Shown in pieces: positions 36,714 to 51,159 of a stretch of DNA of 64,000 nt (positions are counted from its first letter, which is position 1; each line of letters starts with the position of its first letter). The stretch comes from Drosophila pseudoobscura. Lineage: Eukaryota > Arthropoda > Insecta > Diptera > Drosophilidae. The translations under genes were made by a program, and so were the position numbers. The notes beneath the pieces were generated by a model. That model was not told the origin of the DNA, ran no database searches, and saw only the letters and a list, made by a program, of their open reading frames with translations. The DNA lies in assembly GCF_009870125.1 (NCBI RefSeq), contig NC_046679.1, positions 18,166,001 through 18,230,000 on the forward strand, given 5' to 3'.

Positions 36714-39700
36714 TGAAAAAACGAACTTAGCCCACTTAAGCCCCCTCTATTTAAATAGTTTCAACTATTTGAGGTAAATGGCGGCAAATATTAACGATTG
36801 TAAATCCATGACATCTTTCAACTAAACTGCGCTAAAATGATTCGATTTTCATTATTTTCGGTGGAGTATTATAATTCCCCCGTTGGGTAATAGTCGAAAG
36901 AGAATAGTCGTTCCTATTGCTCAATTGTGATATTCCGTTTAATAATTCTGGCTCACTAAAACTCTTAGCCCGGCCACATAGTTTTACCCCATTGATGAAT
37001 AAATTTTCTACAAGATTTGAGTACTTTTGATTACTCCCATTTACATAATTTGACTAAAACACGGCTTTAAGCCAAAATGTTCAACAAAAAAACAGTCGCA
37101 GTGCTATCACGTCAATGTTGCTGATATTTGAAGACATGTTGCTTGTCAACCGAGCATGGCCATTTGTATACCATAATTCGTTAATTTTATGTAAAGATTT
37201 TCCTTGAGCCAAACAAATCAGTGACATCATACTAATGGTCATCATCAAACAAAGAGTTTTTTCCAACTAATCTCTCTGAGATTAGTACATTAGTACTAGG
37301 TACATAATTTAAAAGAATGGAATGGAACTCATTGTTGCCTACTGGTTCAAAGAGAGCCGGTAAGGCTTTAAATGCAATCCATTGGAATAAATGATGCACG
37401 GAAGCACGATTTGAGATAGCAAACATTCAAAGAAACCTGCGTATAGATGTTTCTATGTTTCTTGTTACCTAGAAACCCTAACGCGTTTCCGGAAAAAGTG
37501 CTGTATAGTGCCACCGACAGTGACAGAACATGCGCCAAATGTTATCGGGTTCAAATTTTAATGAATTATTAGTTATTATTATATTAATTTCATTATGTGT
37601 GCAAAAAATATCAAATATTCTTGAATATGAACGATTGAACGTTCTTAAACGATAAAATGGCTTGCGCTGAATGGCAATGTTAGTCCACAACACCAAAATA
37701 ATAGCGGACAAAAATGGCAGTTTGTTGGATTCAAACTGGTTCAATGAATTCGGCACAAGACAGTAAAGAATCAATTAGTGCGGCGCATCTAAACATAACA
37801 CCGCTAAGGCGGTTGAGGGGCTTATTTGGCATGTGTGAAAATATCCAAATAGCTTCCAAATTTGCAATGAAAAAAAGCTTGGCTCCGTCTAAGCGTGGAC
37901 GTGGCATATGATCTGGCTCTCCCCCTACGCCTACTCATCAGAAGCGTATGCATCTAAGTTGTGTGCATGGGCCCGAGAGCTTTGATCATGTGACTCTAGA
38001 GTATAGAGCACGGAGTGCTGAGTACCGGCTTCAATATATTACGCAATCAACATAAGACTTTTGGCTATGAAATTGCATATTGACATCGTTTTGGGAAAAT
38101 GCTGCCATTGCCTTGCATAAATTTGATTTCAAGCTCAAAAAGTAGAAATATTTTGTAATTAACGCGCAGGTTTCAGAAGTTGCGTGGTGGTTACCACACT
38201 TTGAGGCAACATGAAATACCAGAGCAACTGCTTCTGATGTGCACGACTTTAAGGTGCTTGACGCTTGGGACACTTTCATTTTAAATGGCCATTTCAATTA
38301 GTGCTTGTTACTCTATCGGCCAGACCAATCGGAATGTTTTTGATTTGTGTGCGCACCACGTAGTTTTCTATGCCTGTAATCAGACTGCAATAATGTTGTA
38401 CCCCACCGTTGGTGCCTTCATATGGCAGCCGGTAAACTCAAACAGTAGTCTGCCAATAAATCAATCATTTCGTCGTCCATTTCTCACCGCGTCTCCATGA
38501 CTATTTTACACTTTAATGATCACCAAAAAGATCTGGATATGAATTCGTTTTTAATTAAAAGTCGTTAAGGTTGTAAAAAAATTGCTCGAATTGTCCCAAT
38601 ACTTTTGTTGCTGTGACCAAAATCAACCGCGTATTGGGCTAGGCCTGAGATTTCAATGATAGAAAGTTTTTTGGGGCAAAGAGTTAAGTAGCATAAACTT
38701 GCGTGTATAAATTATATGCTACAAATTACATGTCATTTGGAAAGAATACAGAATGATACCATGACTGAATAAATGGAATTTAATTCTTTCAGAATAGCTC
38801 TTTCTTTCGGCTGTCTGTGTAGCTCGATACCATGATCAGATATTTATATTTGCAAATAATTCGTGATTGACTTTTGTACACATGTACATAAATATTTATA
38901 AAGCCCCACACACATTTGTACGGCCGGCCCTGACCAACGGCTGCAGTGAGCCTTCGCGGGTCCGCCTCGAGTTGCAATTTAAATTCAAGTACTTGCTGTG
39001 GTTTGTCTACAAGCGGGTAACATTAGAGTGGAGTTAGAAACTCAAGTCAGGCCGGTCAATCGGCACTTTCAATCATGCAGTGACCCAGTTCAAAATAACA
39101 AATCCACAACTGGCGCAGCTCTTGTTAGTTTCCTGGAACTGCGACATTAAACCAGACCGAGAGGGTACAAGACTCATTGCGAACTGGCACGAATTTGAAT
39201 TAAAGTTGTTCCGATCACACTGGTGGTGCTGGCTGGTCCATTGTTCTGTGCAGCATGCAATTAAAACATTTACAGGGTTTGCCTTTGTTTCTGCCACGGC
39301 ATCGAATACGAGTATCTGCGCATTTGCATGCAGCTGGCCTTTTCTACAAAAGGTTGCGAATCGCGGTGCATGCGGCCGGAGGGCTGGGAGGTGGCGGGGA
39401 CTCGCTGAGTCCGCAGAACGAATTCGGAGGCTGTGCGCAGACAAATTCATTATGTAAAGCCAACTATTACTGTCAATTCCGTCTGTTTACATAAGTAGCT
39501 TGCAAATTGGTCAAATATGCAGTTACCATAAAAACAATTATGAGACTTTTCACGCTTGTAGTCTGAGCACGAATCTGAATTGATTCCATTGTGCTTGGGA
39601 CTTGATACGAGTACGAGTATGAGTATGAGTACCAGCTCAGACTTTCAGTCTCAGTCTCCGCGATGAAATGAACATGTTTGTGCTCGTACTAGGTCTAAAA

Positions 39701-40090
39701 TGTCGCAATAAATAATAATGAATGCGCACCGAAATGGTGACGAAACCTGTTGCGACCGTACCTGGCGACAGGAGTAGGAGTCCAGATCGATCGCGGACTC
39801 AATGCAAAGGTTCCCCACAACTGGTTGGCAATGCGCGGCAAAAAAATGCAAAGCGTTCCACTTATAGTTCACTTGCTCCGAGTGGTCGGTGAACATGAAT
39901 GTGTCCACGATGTCGGTACTAGACTCCAATAACCTCGTCGGCCACAGGTGCACACCAAGACTAGCAGGGGACTGCTATGAGACATAAACAAATATATGTA
40001 TGCATGATCTTCTAGTCACTCGAAGTGGAGAAGCCAAATCGAAGCTTTATTTAGGTTTCCAGAGCAACAGAGGATGTTTACTTAAAGTAC
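36714..40090. other. Non-coding DNA between AdSL and the Pxd-like gene
   Basis: No supported gene. About 39060-39460 has long overlapping open frames on both strands but no conserved domain, so they are judged fortuitous. Confidence 0.4.
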
Positions 40091-40092
40091 TG

Positions 40093-40099
40093 CTATAAA
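40093..40099 (+). promoter_or_regulatory. Possible proximal TATA box of the Pxd-like gene
   Basis: CTATAAAC about 85 bp before the ATG at 40179 fits STATAWA and would give a leader of about 55 nt. This competes with use of the distant leader exon at 30192-30640; both promoters may be used. Confidence 0.4.
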
Positions 40100-40178
40100 C
40101 CACAGAGAAGCGAAGACCGAAGGACAAATTACCCGCCACCCTGATTCATATTCTGAAATATCGCTATTCTCATTCAAG

Positions 40179-42790
40179 ATGGACACTGCTCTGATTTTGA
40201 CCCTTTTGGGATTCTCCTGCAACACGCTGGGGCTCAAAGTTTCTACGGGCTACCATATTGTGCACAACCAACCGTCCTATCCCAATTTCCACGGTTTCAG
40301 CTATCTTCAAGGTTCAGCTCCGTACATAATTGGGTAAGTTCCCGGTGCCGTAACTAGGACCGGCCTTCCATTTTTCGGACTAACGAGTATGTATGTGATT
40401 TATATGCAGAAATGGACTACCAAGTGCAACAGGAGCTACTTCACCAGCTCCACAAACCCCATTTGGACCGGCAGCTAGCCCCCCCGTTACTGCCTATGGC
40501 TACAGTTTTCCAACTCCGGGGCAAGTGTCATGCGCTCAATCCCCTGCAGTTTGTGAGAAAACAGCATACCGTACTCTGGACGGATCCTGCAACCATTTGG
40601 AGCAACCCGGACTAGGAGTCGCAAACACTAGGTAATATCGCTCGCCGCGCCGACTTTCGTCAGACTGTCACATTTTTTCCCTAGGTATGGTCGTCTGTTG
40701 ACACCTAAATACGCTGACGGCATATCAGCACCTACTCGATCGGTTACTGGAGACGAACTGCCCAGCGCTCGCCTAGTCTCGTTGGTGGCATTCGGAGAGC
40801 AGGACGTACCTGATCCGGAATTCACGCTCCACAATATGCAATGGGGCCAAATCATGACGCATGACATGAGCATGCAAGCGGGTGGCACTCAATCCAGTAA
40901 GTGGGTAGCTCACGATTACAGGCAATTCCAAGTTCCAAATTGACTCTCCTCCCCTGCAGAGAAGCATCCGACGCGTTGCTGCACAGATGATGGCCGCCTT
41001 ATTGGTCTAGACACGGCGCATAAGACTTGCTTCGCCATCATCGTACCACCACATGATCCGGCATACTCCCAGGTGGGCACTGAGTGCCTCAACTTTGTCC
41101 GAACTCTCACAGATCGCGACTCAAGCTGCCAGTACGCCGGTGGACCTGCAGAGCAACTGACCGTGGTCACATCATATCTTGATCTCTCGCTAGTCTATGG
41201 CAACTCAATACAGCAGAACAGCGATATTCGAGAGTTCCAGGGGGGTCGCATGATTGTAGAGGAGCGAAATGGAGGCAAATGGCTGCCACTCTCCCGCAAC
41301 GTCACCGGGGATTGCGATGCAGTTGATGCCAGCGAGGTCTGCTACAGGTCCGGCGATGTACGTGTCAATCAGAATCCCGGCCTGGCGATCCTGCAAACAG
41401 TTCTTCTGCGCGAGCACAATCGAATAGCAGATGCTTTGGCAGCACTCAATCCCCACTATGATGACCGCACCCTTTTCCAGGAGGCCCGCAAAATCAATAT
41501 AGCCCAATATCAGCAAATAAGCTACTATGAGTGGTTGCCGATTTTCCTGGGAGGCGAGAATATGTTAAAGAACCGCCTGATCTACAAGGCCCCGAGTGGC
41601 AGCTATGTCAATGATTTTGATTTAAATATTGATCCCTCAGTTCTCAATGAGCACGCAACAGCTGCCTTTAGATATTTCCATTCGCAGATTGAAGGCAGAT
41701 TAGAGTAAGTACAGTTTTCTCCATTTCTTTTTAGATACATTTGATTTAATTTAATTGGAAAGAAACTAAAATTCATAAAATTATGCCATATAAGAAAAAA
41801 ATATTCTTATTACAATAACTTACTGGCATAATTAAATGATTGAATAATGTTGCTTCCAGCCTTTTGTCAGAGATGAGAACAGTTCTCGGCTCACTGACCC
41901 TGAGCGATTGGTTCAATCGTCCCGGCATCATTGAAGTCGGTGACAACTTTGACTCTCTTACCAGAGGCCATGCCACACAGCCCGAAGAATTGACAGATAT
42001 TAACTTCGATAGACAGGTAAGTACGCCGACGTAATTCACCAACAAAGCAAGGCACTGATGTAGCTGAATTCCTTAATACAGATCAAGCATTTCCTGTTCC
42101 GCCGAAACATGCCTTTTGGTTCCGACCTGCGATCATTGGACATACAACGCAATCGTGATCATGGTCTTGCCTCATACAACGATATGAGAGAATTCTGTGG
42201 GTTGAGGCGCGCTCATTCGTGGCAGGACTACTCCGATTTGATCAGCCCCCCCATAATTGAAAAACTTCAGTCACTATACGATAGCCACGAGGACGTTGAC
42301 CTGACGGTGGGAGGCTCACTGGAGGCCCATGTTGCTGGAGCTTTGGCAGGTCCCACATTCTTGTGCATCCTCACCGAACAATTTTACCGAACTCGCGTTG
42401 GTGATCGATTTTTCTTCGAGAACGGTGATAAGATCACCGGCTTCACTCCTGGTATTTAATCAGTCTCTCACATAGACTTAATCCATGCATTAAATTACAA
42501 CTGATTATTATTTTTAGATCAACTGGTCGAGATTCGAAAGGCAAGTATGGCTCGCTTGCTGTGCGATAATGGAAATCATATTTCTTCAATGCAGCCTGAA
42601 GCATTCAGGACGGTTTCCGGATCGTAAGTAGAACTTCAGAAAATGAACTCAGGTCACTCATTAAAGTAAATATTTGTTTAGGAATCCTATTATGCCGTGC
42701 ACAAATATTCAACAAGTCGACCTCACCAAGTGGATTGATCAAAAGCCATATGCCACAGGAGACCCATCAGTTCAGTATGGAAGAAAATGA
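40179..42790 (+). CDS. Pxd: Secreted animal haem peroxidase (Pxd-like)
   Basis: Eight exons: 40179-40333, 40410-40631, 40685-40896, 40960-41704, 41860-42016, 42082-42451, 42518-42623 and 42682-42790. Consistent GT-AG phases give 691 residues, against 690 in D. melanogaster Pxd (CG3477). A signal peptide (MDTALILTLLGFSCNTLG) precedes a Pro/Gly/Ala/Thr-rich propeptide and the peroxidase domain. That domain shows distal NMQWGQIMTHD (His about 185), catalytic DVRVNQNP (Arg about 331), LREHNRIA, proximal AAFRYFHSQ (His about 437) and DIQRNRDHGLASYN, where Asn should pair with the proximal His. The enzyme would oxidise tyrosine-like substrates with H2O2, and secretion points to matrix or eggshell hardening. 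Thr replaces the Asp before the distal His that esterifies haem in mammalian enzymes. AATAAA is at 42907-42912. Confidence 0.9.
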
Positions 42791-43826
42791 TCTGTTTCAT
42801 GGATCTTTTTGTTACTAGTTCAATGTAAAAAAACACCTTTAGCCTAATCAGTATAATGATCATTAAACTGATCGCCCTGTATTATAACCCCCAATTGCTG
42901 TACAGAAATAAAACATTTACCATTTAATTGATGTTTTTTTTTTAAAGCTCCATTGCATTCCGCAGGCCCCGGGTTATTTCTGAGCGTTATGAATCGCCTC
43001 GTATGACCTATTGTCAAAAGCTCCTGGTATGGAGCTCCTCATCGTATGGAGCTCCCTTGCCCAGTAGATGCCGAAGTCGTTTCCGGTAGTTTTAGTTTTT
43101 GGTTTATATTAGGAATCGGCCCGCATATTTTCACAGGTTTTTTAGTGCATTTGTGTGGGTGGACATCAGGCAAAACGGAACATTGATTAGGGGCAACCAC
43201 GGCAATGCAGCACAGCACTAGAAACCTTTCCCATGCGCACGCATAGGAAGATGGAGGAGGTTGGTCCACCAAGCTAGAGCCCCATACCACGTTAAGGCTA
43301 GATTAAAACGGAGATCACTTGAATGATTCATTCGCATGACACCCGAAGCGTTCTCTTACGCAATATTCGTGGATAGCGAAGGCAGAAAACCTTTACACTT
43401 TCGTTGACTTTGGGTCAAGTGACTCGCGCGACTCCAAGTGTGAACAAGTTTATTGAAATACATAGCTAATTTAGAAACAAAGGGTTTGTTCTCTGCAAAT
43501 TTGTCTCTTTTCAGGCCAGACTATTGGAACGAGTCGTAAAGTCGAACAATAGCCAACAATGAATATGTTCTTCAAAACATACATAAATATAAACTGATAA
43601 ACATACTGATGTGTTAAATACTTCAGAGGCGGTCCACATTTTGAATCGGCAAAAATTTACATAAGTTAAAAGAATATCAAGAGACAGCATTTGACCAAGT
43701 TTGCATATTTTTCTAGAGATTTGCGATGGAGATTTCTCAATGGACATGATATAACGGTTCTAGTGAATCTAGATTAATGAAAGTGATTTAAACAAAGTAT
43801 TCATAAAACGTAATGACCCCATATGG
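42791..43826. other. Intergenic; no supported gene
   Basis: It contains the Pxd-like poly(A) signal (42907). The rest shows no gene. Confidence 0.45.
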
Positions 43827-43834
43827 TATAAAAG
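43827..43834 (+). promoter_or_regulatory. TATA box, collagen-like gene 1
   Basis: TATAAAAG lies 49 bp before the ATG at 43876, placing the start of transcription near 43857. Confidence 0.75.
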
Positions 43835-43875
43835 TGATAGATTAAGAAGGGAAAGGTAGCAGATGCGTTTTAACC

Positions 43876-45985
<2,110 letters not shown>

Positions 45986-46285
45986 GCCACCGGACAAGAC
46001 GAAGGTTACCGAAAATAAATATTTTTGAATATTGGGTGCATTTCATTTTGCATTTTCGACTGATTCTCTTTGGTTGGGCTCAACAGATGTTGGTGGTTTT
46101 CGGATGTAATAACGCCCGCGGGCTTTATTTCAATCTGAAAAGCGCTATTATGTCCCAGGACTAATTTCTTACAAATTATTTAAATAAATGCAAACTTTTA
46201 CAAGAGAATATATAAGGGTCAGTTGCATTATAACAGCTTGAAATTTTTTGTGATAAGCATAATTTTCTGTCAGCCAAGAATGCTA
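45986..46285. other. 3' flank of collagen-like gene 1
   Basis: Holds the poly(A) signal at 46014-46019; a second AATAAA lies near 46183. Nothing else is seen. Confidence 0.4.
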
Positions 46286-46690
46286 GGATCAGCATAGCTT
46301 AACTTTTATTGCAATCCAAAGTAAAAAACCGGTACAACGAATTTAATCGTGGACGTCCTTCGTTACAGAACGAATTTGGGTGAACGTCATCCAAAATAAA
46401 TTACTATCCCAAAAAATATCGATGCTGTGAGCGAAATGATAGAACAATATTGACCATGAGATTGAGGCATCCTTGGGCATTAGTATGACGTACATCAATA
46501 ACATTTTCCCTGATCAACTCGTGGTAAAAAAAAAGAAGCTATGTTTTCGATGGATCCCACACAATTTAGAAATCGGCCAATGAGCGATTCGTGTCGATTG
46601 GTGTAAGAAACACTGTATATAACATCGACACAGGTGTCGACTGGATATAGAAATACAAGCCCGGAAAAAAACAATAGACTGCATGATTAT
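46285..46690 (+). mobile_element. Decayed mariner-family transposase remnant
   Basis: In shifted frames the plus strand reads YNEFNRGRPSLQNEF, then EIEASLGISMTYINNIF, then KKKKLCFRWIPHNLEIGQ, and finally a degraded TGDESWIY-like VYNIDTGVDWI. These follow the order of mariner transposase helix-turn-helix and catalytic regions (EASLGISM, CSRWIPHNL, DW CK and TGDESWIY). Several frameshifts and stops interrupt it, and the catalytic Asp-Glu of TGDE is lost. No terminal inverted repeats were found. It lies between the two collagen-like genes. Confidence 0.8.
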
Positions 46691-48515
46691 TTTAAAGATA
46701 ATAATAATAATTAGAGGGAGAAATTACGTTATGTATCAAAATGGGTAGAAGATTCGACAGACAGACCGCAAAAATGCAGCAAAAGGATGAATGTGATACA
46801 AAGACCAGTGAATTTTAATGTTCTATACCTTAATTTTCTATTGTATCACATCACGCAATGCTGGTTTGATCGCAACCTGCAATAGTTACAGGAATACCCT
46901 AATCAAGAATCAATCATACGTGTCTCCAATAAATATAAGTCCCAAAATGATATGAGGCTCGTCTCCAATGGCATATTAAGCATTACATTTTTCTCCACTT
47001 TCCTGTATGAACCTTTTCCAGTCTTTCAACGCTTCTTCCCAAAGTCTAAGAAGACTACTTCCTGAGCGGTATTTCGTGGCTTCCCCTTATTCCGATCCGT
47101 TTGGTATCGCTGTTCGCAAAATTGACGAATCGACTTTGTAGCATACAAAATTTGTATAAACCGTTTCATACCGTTTGGGAGATTTGTATATATTTAATTT
47201 TATCTGTTACCATTTTTCTTTTCATTTGTTTGACATCTCCAAAACTAGCCGTTTTAATTTCGCTCCCTTTCGCCAGATCATGCACACTGAACGAGGAAGA
47301 GCGTGTTAGAAAGAGGAAGATTAAGCGCAGATTTAGAGCATGCAAGGCGTTGCGTAGTCAAATAAAATTGCATTTGTTCCTTTTGGCTATAATAATGTTC
47401 CGATCTAATCCAGATTCCGCAGTCTGCGCATATTTTGTATGCCAAACATTTGTGTCCTTTGTGGGCGCGAAAGGGGGTGGGGGAAAATTTTAGATACTGT
47501 TGTAACAGTGTGATATCACAGGAGTCTGTATACAAAATTTGGTTTCAATGGCTTTAATAGTCTCTGAGAACTAGGCGTCAAGCAAGACGTCCTGACAAAC
47601 AGACGGCCTCTGCCGTCTATGCCGAAATATAAGTCGAAATAAATTAATTTCTTGTGTTGTATTTTTGTATAGGTACATTAATTGGGCATCCTTTAAAGGG
47701 TTGAGGTGCAGCCATTTCACCAAACATCTGAATGCCGCATTTTACCGTTAAATTCCACAAAACCAGAGAAGTGTGCAGAAAGACGAACATGCGTAAATTG
47801 ACCTAGCTGTTAATGCTGGTAAGGAATATAAAATATATAGTACTTTCTGGAGTCGAAAAGGCTTCTTTCTTCGAGCTGCAACTTCTGGACAATGTTTTAT
47901 AACTTTTTACAAAGGTAGAAAAGTAATCTGAAGCTGCTCCAGACAGTAAGCGCCAGATATACGATACTCTGAATATGATTAATCCAAAACTTATTTACCT
48001 CAAAGAATTTGGGGTGGAACCTAGTGAATTTCTCTAATTAAAGTCAATTCCAATGAATGTTTTTTTTTACATACTAAAATACATATAAGTATTCAAATTT
48101 AAACGCAGATAAGATATATTGTTCCCTCTACGGTCGAGCTTCTTTCGAACAGAGAAAAGAAAACAATAGGTAGAAGAGAACAAAGACCAAGTGGAAACTA
48201 TAAGCGAATGGACCTAGTTTTTAATATAAATAAATGCATGATGAAAAACAATAAATTGGAAATAAAATATCAGTATAGTAATGTAATTAAAAGAAGTTCG
48301 AACTGACTACTTTAAGTACTTCATGTTTACATAGATGATGACCATTTACCCATAATCTTGCGATCCATTGGGTAATGAACAATACCCTAGTTGATAAAAA
48401 TTATAGGCTTTAGAAATCTATATGAGATCGTTTGGCCGACAGCGATTTACATTTTACGTCTTTTTAATTAACCCACTATCAAGCCAACTGTTTAAATGAG
48501 TCCACACCCAAAAGC
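46691..48515. other. Intergenic with dispersed-repeat fragments
   Basis: Near 47540-47610 (tctctgagaactaggcgtca, then an acagacgg run) and 47815-47905 (ctgttaatgctggtaaggaata ... gcaacttctggac) are diverged pieces of the dispersed repeat seen at 2321. The frame at 47101-47493 has no ATG start of its own and no domain, and I do not call it a gene. Confidence 0.45.
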
Positions 48516-48523
48516 TATATAAG
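48516..48523 (+). promoter_or_regulatory. TATA box, collagen-like gene 2
   Basis: TATATAAG lies 57 bp before the ATG at 48573, a spacing close to that of gene 1. Confidence 0.7.
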
Positions 48524-48572
48524 ATGAGTTCTCATTCTAACCGGTCTACACTCGTCACCATTGGGCTTTAGC

Positions 48573-50425
48573 ATGAGGCTGCTCGCAGTTCTGCTAATAT
48601 CAGGTAAGTCGAACAAAAATCTGTGATAAACAAAGGAAATATTTTTGTTCTCTTATTTAAATATATTTTAGCGGTGTCCCCTTACTGTGGGGGATCGTGG
48701 TCTATAAACTCCAATTGGGCCACTACGACGCGTAGTACCCCGAAGGCGAAACGACAGCATGCCAGCTACGACCTATATTATTATAGACCAGTACCCCCTC
48801 CACCAACGTCGTCCTCCATTTACTATGGCGGCTATTGCCAATGCCCACCAGGAAGGCCAGGACCTCCTGGGCCCCCCGGTCCAGCCGGCCCACCTGGTGT
48901 GGAAGGCGTTTCTGGTGAAAAGGGTGAACGCGGAGATAGTGGGCTACGTGGCCGGAAAGGAAATCGAGGAAAAGCAGGACCAACTGGACCAACTGGTCCG
49001 CAAGGACTTACTAGAAAATATTCAACGCATCTAAGAAAGAATCCCCCAACAGTAGTTTTTGTACCATCGGCCAAACTGCAAGAACCATCGTCTCCGGTTC
49101 GGGCACATCCAGCTAAAATTGAATCACCAAGTGTGAGTTTTAGTCTGCCGACACGTACACATTGGTCTCAGAAACATGACAATGTTATTCCCAGTCATAA
49201 GAAAATTCGCAAAACAAACCGACATAAGACACCGCGACCAATGATATCACCTTTAGATGCAATGAAAACTCCGAGTGTTAGTTTCAGTGGCGATCAGTGG
49301 ATCAAGAAAGACAAAAAACACAACCGCAAACAGACGACTTTTAAAAGCCCCACTGGTGCCTTAAATTCAAAGCGGAAAATAATCAACCACAAGAGCACGG
49401 TAAGTAAACAAGTTCAGCTTTCAACATCCCAGTCAATTCCCAAAAAATCTTAAACAAATGTGTTTATCATTCAGGTGCCTTCTAACTCTGGAAGCAGTAG
49501 CCCGGAGATCATAGAAAACTCAGGAAGCGCAAGTGCCACAAATCAAACAAATGGCCAATCAGAGACCACGTCCATTAAGTCTTCTAGTATCATGAATTCC
49601 AGTCTGGCAACTGTAATTAATAGTCCCAACACGAGTATCAGACAAGTGCAATCTACCAGCCAGCAGTCGACGCACAACATAGGCAATACAATTAAAGATT
49701 TAAGCGACAGACAAACTGTCTTGTCTATAAATCTACCAAGTAAAAAGGTGCCCATCGAGCAATATAAGACGGGAGAAATAAGCCTAAAACCACAACAACA
49801 GTCAATCCTAATGAATAATGTTGCGGATAGCGATAGCCACACTAAAAGCACCACGATGGCTGCTGACATCGAAAAGAATTTAGAGACTACTATGGCTACC
49901 ACACAGATTCCACTAGAAGAAATAACTCTGCTTCCCAATATTCCTACAGAAAACGAAGAAAGCGAAGTGCCGATTCTACCTTTAACCAATACTGAAGCGA
50001 CACCAATCGAAATCGATAGTCTAACAACGCAGACAGCAGATGTAACCGGGGCTACTTCCGTTCCTGAACTTTCCAACGATTCGGATGATGGCTTAGATGA
50101 CATAGTGCGGTTGACAACAGAGACAAAAGACGACGTGGAGAACACTTCCACTCAGACAGAAATCACAACAGACAGCCCTTTAAATGGAGATGATATTCCC
50201 AAAACTACATCATTGGAGCTTCTATCAGTCCTTGACAGTGCAGAATTAACGAGAGATGGTATGTTCAAGGAGACCATAGTACCCTTCGCAACAGCAAATA
50301 GAACTGACTCGAAAACTCAAGAATCGGGGTCAGAAGTGTCGGTGTCCGTCGAGACGGAAAGGCCGAAAGATCTGGAAAGTAGACTAGATGTTCGAATCGT
50401 GTATGACAACTCAACGCCAAATTGA
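48573..50425 (+). CDS. Secreted collagen-like protein with mucin-like tail (gene 2)
   Basis: Three exons, 48573-48603 (31 nt, as in gene 1), 48672-49399 and 49475-50425, give 569 residues. A short signal peptide ([18 protein letters not shown]) leads into a Tyr-rich segment ([15 protein letters not shown]). CQCPPG at 66-71 is in the same position as in gene 1. A Gly-X-Y tract of about 50 residues follows and contains GERGDSG, an integrin-type RGDS. A Lys/Arg-rich region then carries two PSVSFS motifs. The last 317 codons are Ser/Thr-rich and acidic, like a mucin or secreted matrix protein with many O-glycosylation sites. No family name is recognised. It is clearly a paralogue of gene 1 in exon layout and N-terminal half. 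The Tyr cluster could be a peroxidase cross-linking substrate. Confidence 0.85.
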
Positions 50426-50740
50426 TAGTACGTATTAAAAAGGAATTTTCCGTCTATAAAAACGGGCTAGACATATATACATCGATACATAAGTATGTAC
50501 TATGTACTTAAAAAACTACTTGCATGTATGCCTGACTTTTGAAGGTACAAATAATTAAGCTGATTTATTTCCCCAAAAACAATTCGATTAGATACTTATA
50601 TTTAGAAGTGGCTTTTCTTCACACGCAATTCGATAAACTAGAAGATCGTTTGCAGTCGTAAAGCTTATTGTTTCTATTCCAGTAATTATATTTATGTGCG
50701 GCAGTCCTACTTTGTTCAAAATATAACAAAAATAACAAAA

Positions 50741-50744
50741 GTAC
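50741..50744. repeat. Target-site duplication, left (GTAC)
   Basis: GTAC directly precedes the left LTR and is repeated at 56342-56345 directly after the right LTR. A 4-bp duplication is typical of gypsy-group integrases. Confidence 0.75.
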
Positions 50745-51072
50745 TATTGGCGCAGAAAGTACACGGATGTTTCGTACTTTTTATGATTTTATTTTACTTA
50801 ATTCTTTACCAACCACTCTGTCCTGTTGATACCGCAAAAGTGCTCATTGAATCCAGCTCCGATCTCTGGTTCTATTCCGATCTAGTTCTCGCATAGTTCT
50901 AGTTCGCAGAACTAGAACTATCGGATGATTATTCATATCGATACTTATTCGGATACTTACGATATTTCGTACAACGTTAATAGTAAATACAATTGTAGAT
51001 TAACACTAATAATTATAAGCTAGCAGCAAGGTAAATACAAATGTAGGGTTATAATACTAAAACAACCTAACA
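50745..51072 (-). repeat. Long terminal repeat (3' LTR of the minus-strand element)
   Basis: This 328-bp sequence is identical by eye to 56014-56341. On the element's strand it starts TGTTAGG and ends CGCCAATA. It contains a perfect inverted repeat, ATAGTTCTAGTTC - GCA - GAACTAGAACTAT (50893-50921). Confidence 0.95.
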
Positions 51073-51159
51073 GCTCGGCCATCCTGACAATTAGATCGCC
51101 CTCGATCGTAAATATGTAATTAAGAGTAATTTTAATTATATGTGTATATATATATTTTG

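Noticed and set aside
39073-39457. Overlapping 125-codon frames on both strands
   Set aside because: No domain, no splice or promoter context, and mirror-image open frames are typical of chance.
47101-47493. 130-codon hydrophobic/basic frame
   Set aside because: No ATG start of its own, flanked by dispersed-repeat fragments, no family resemblance.
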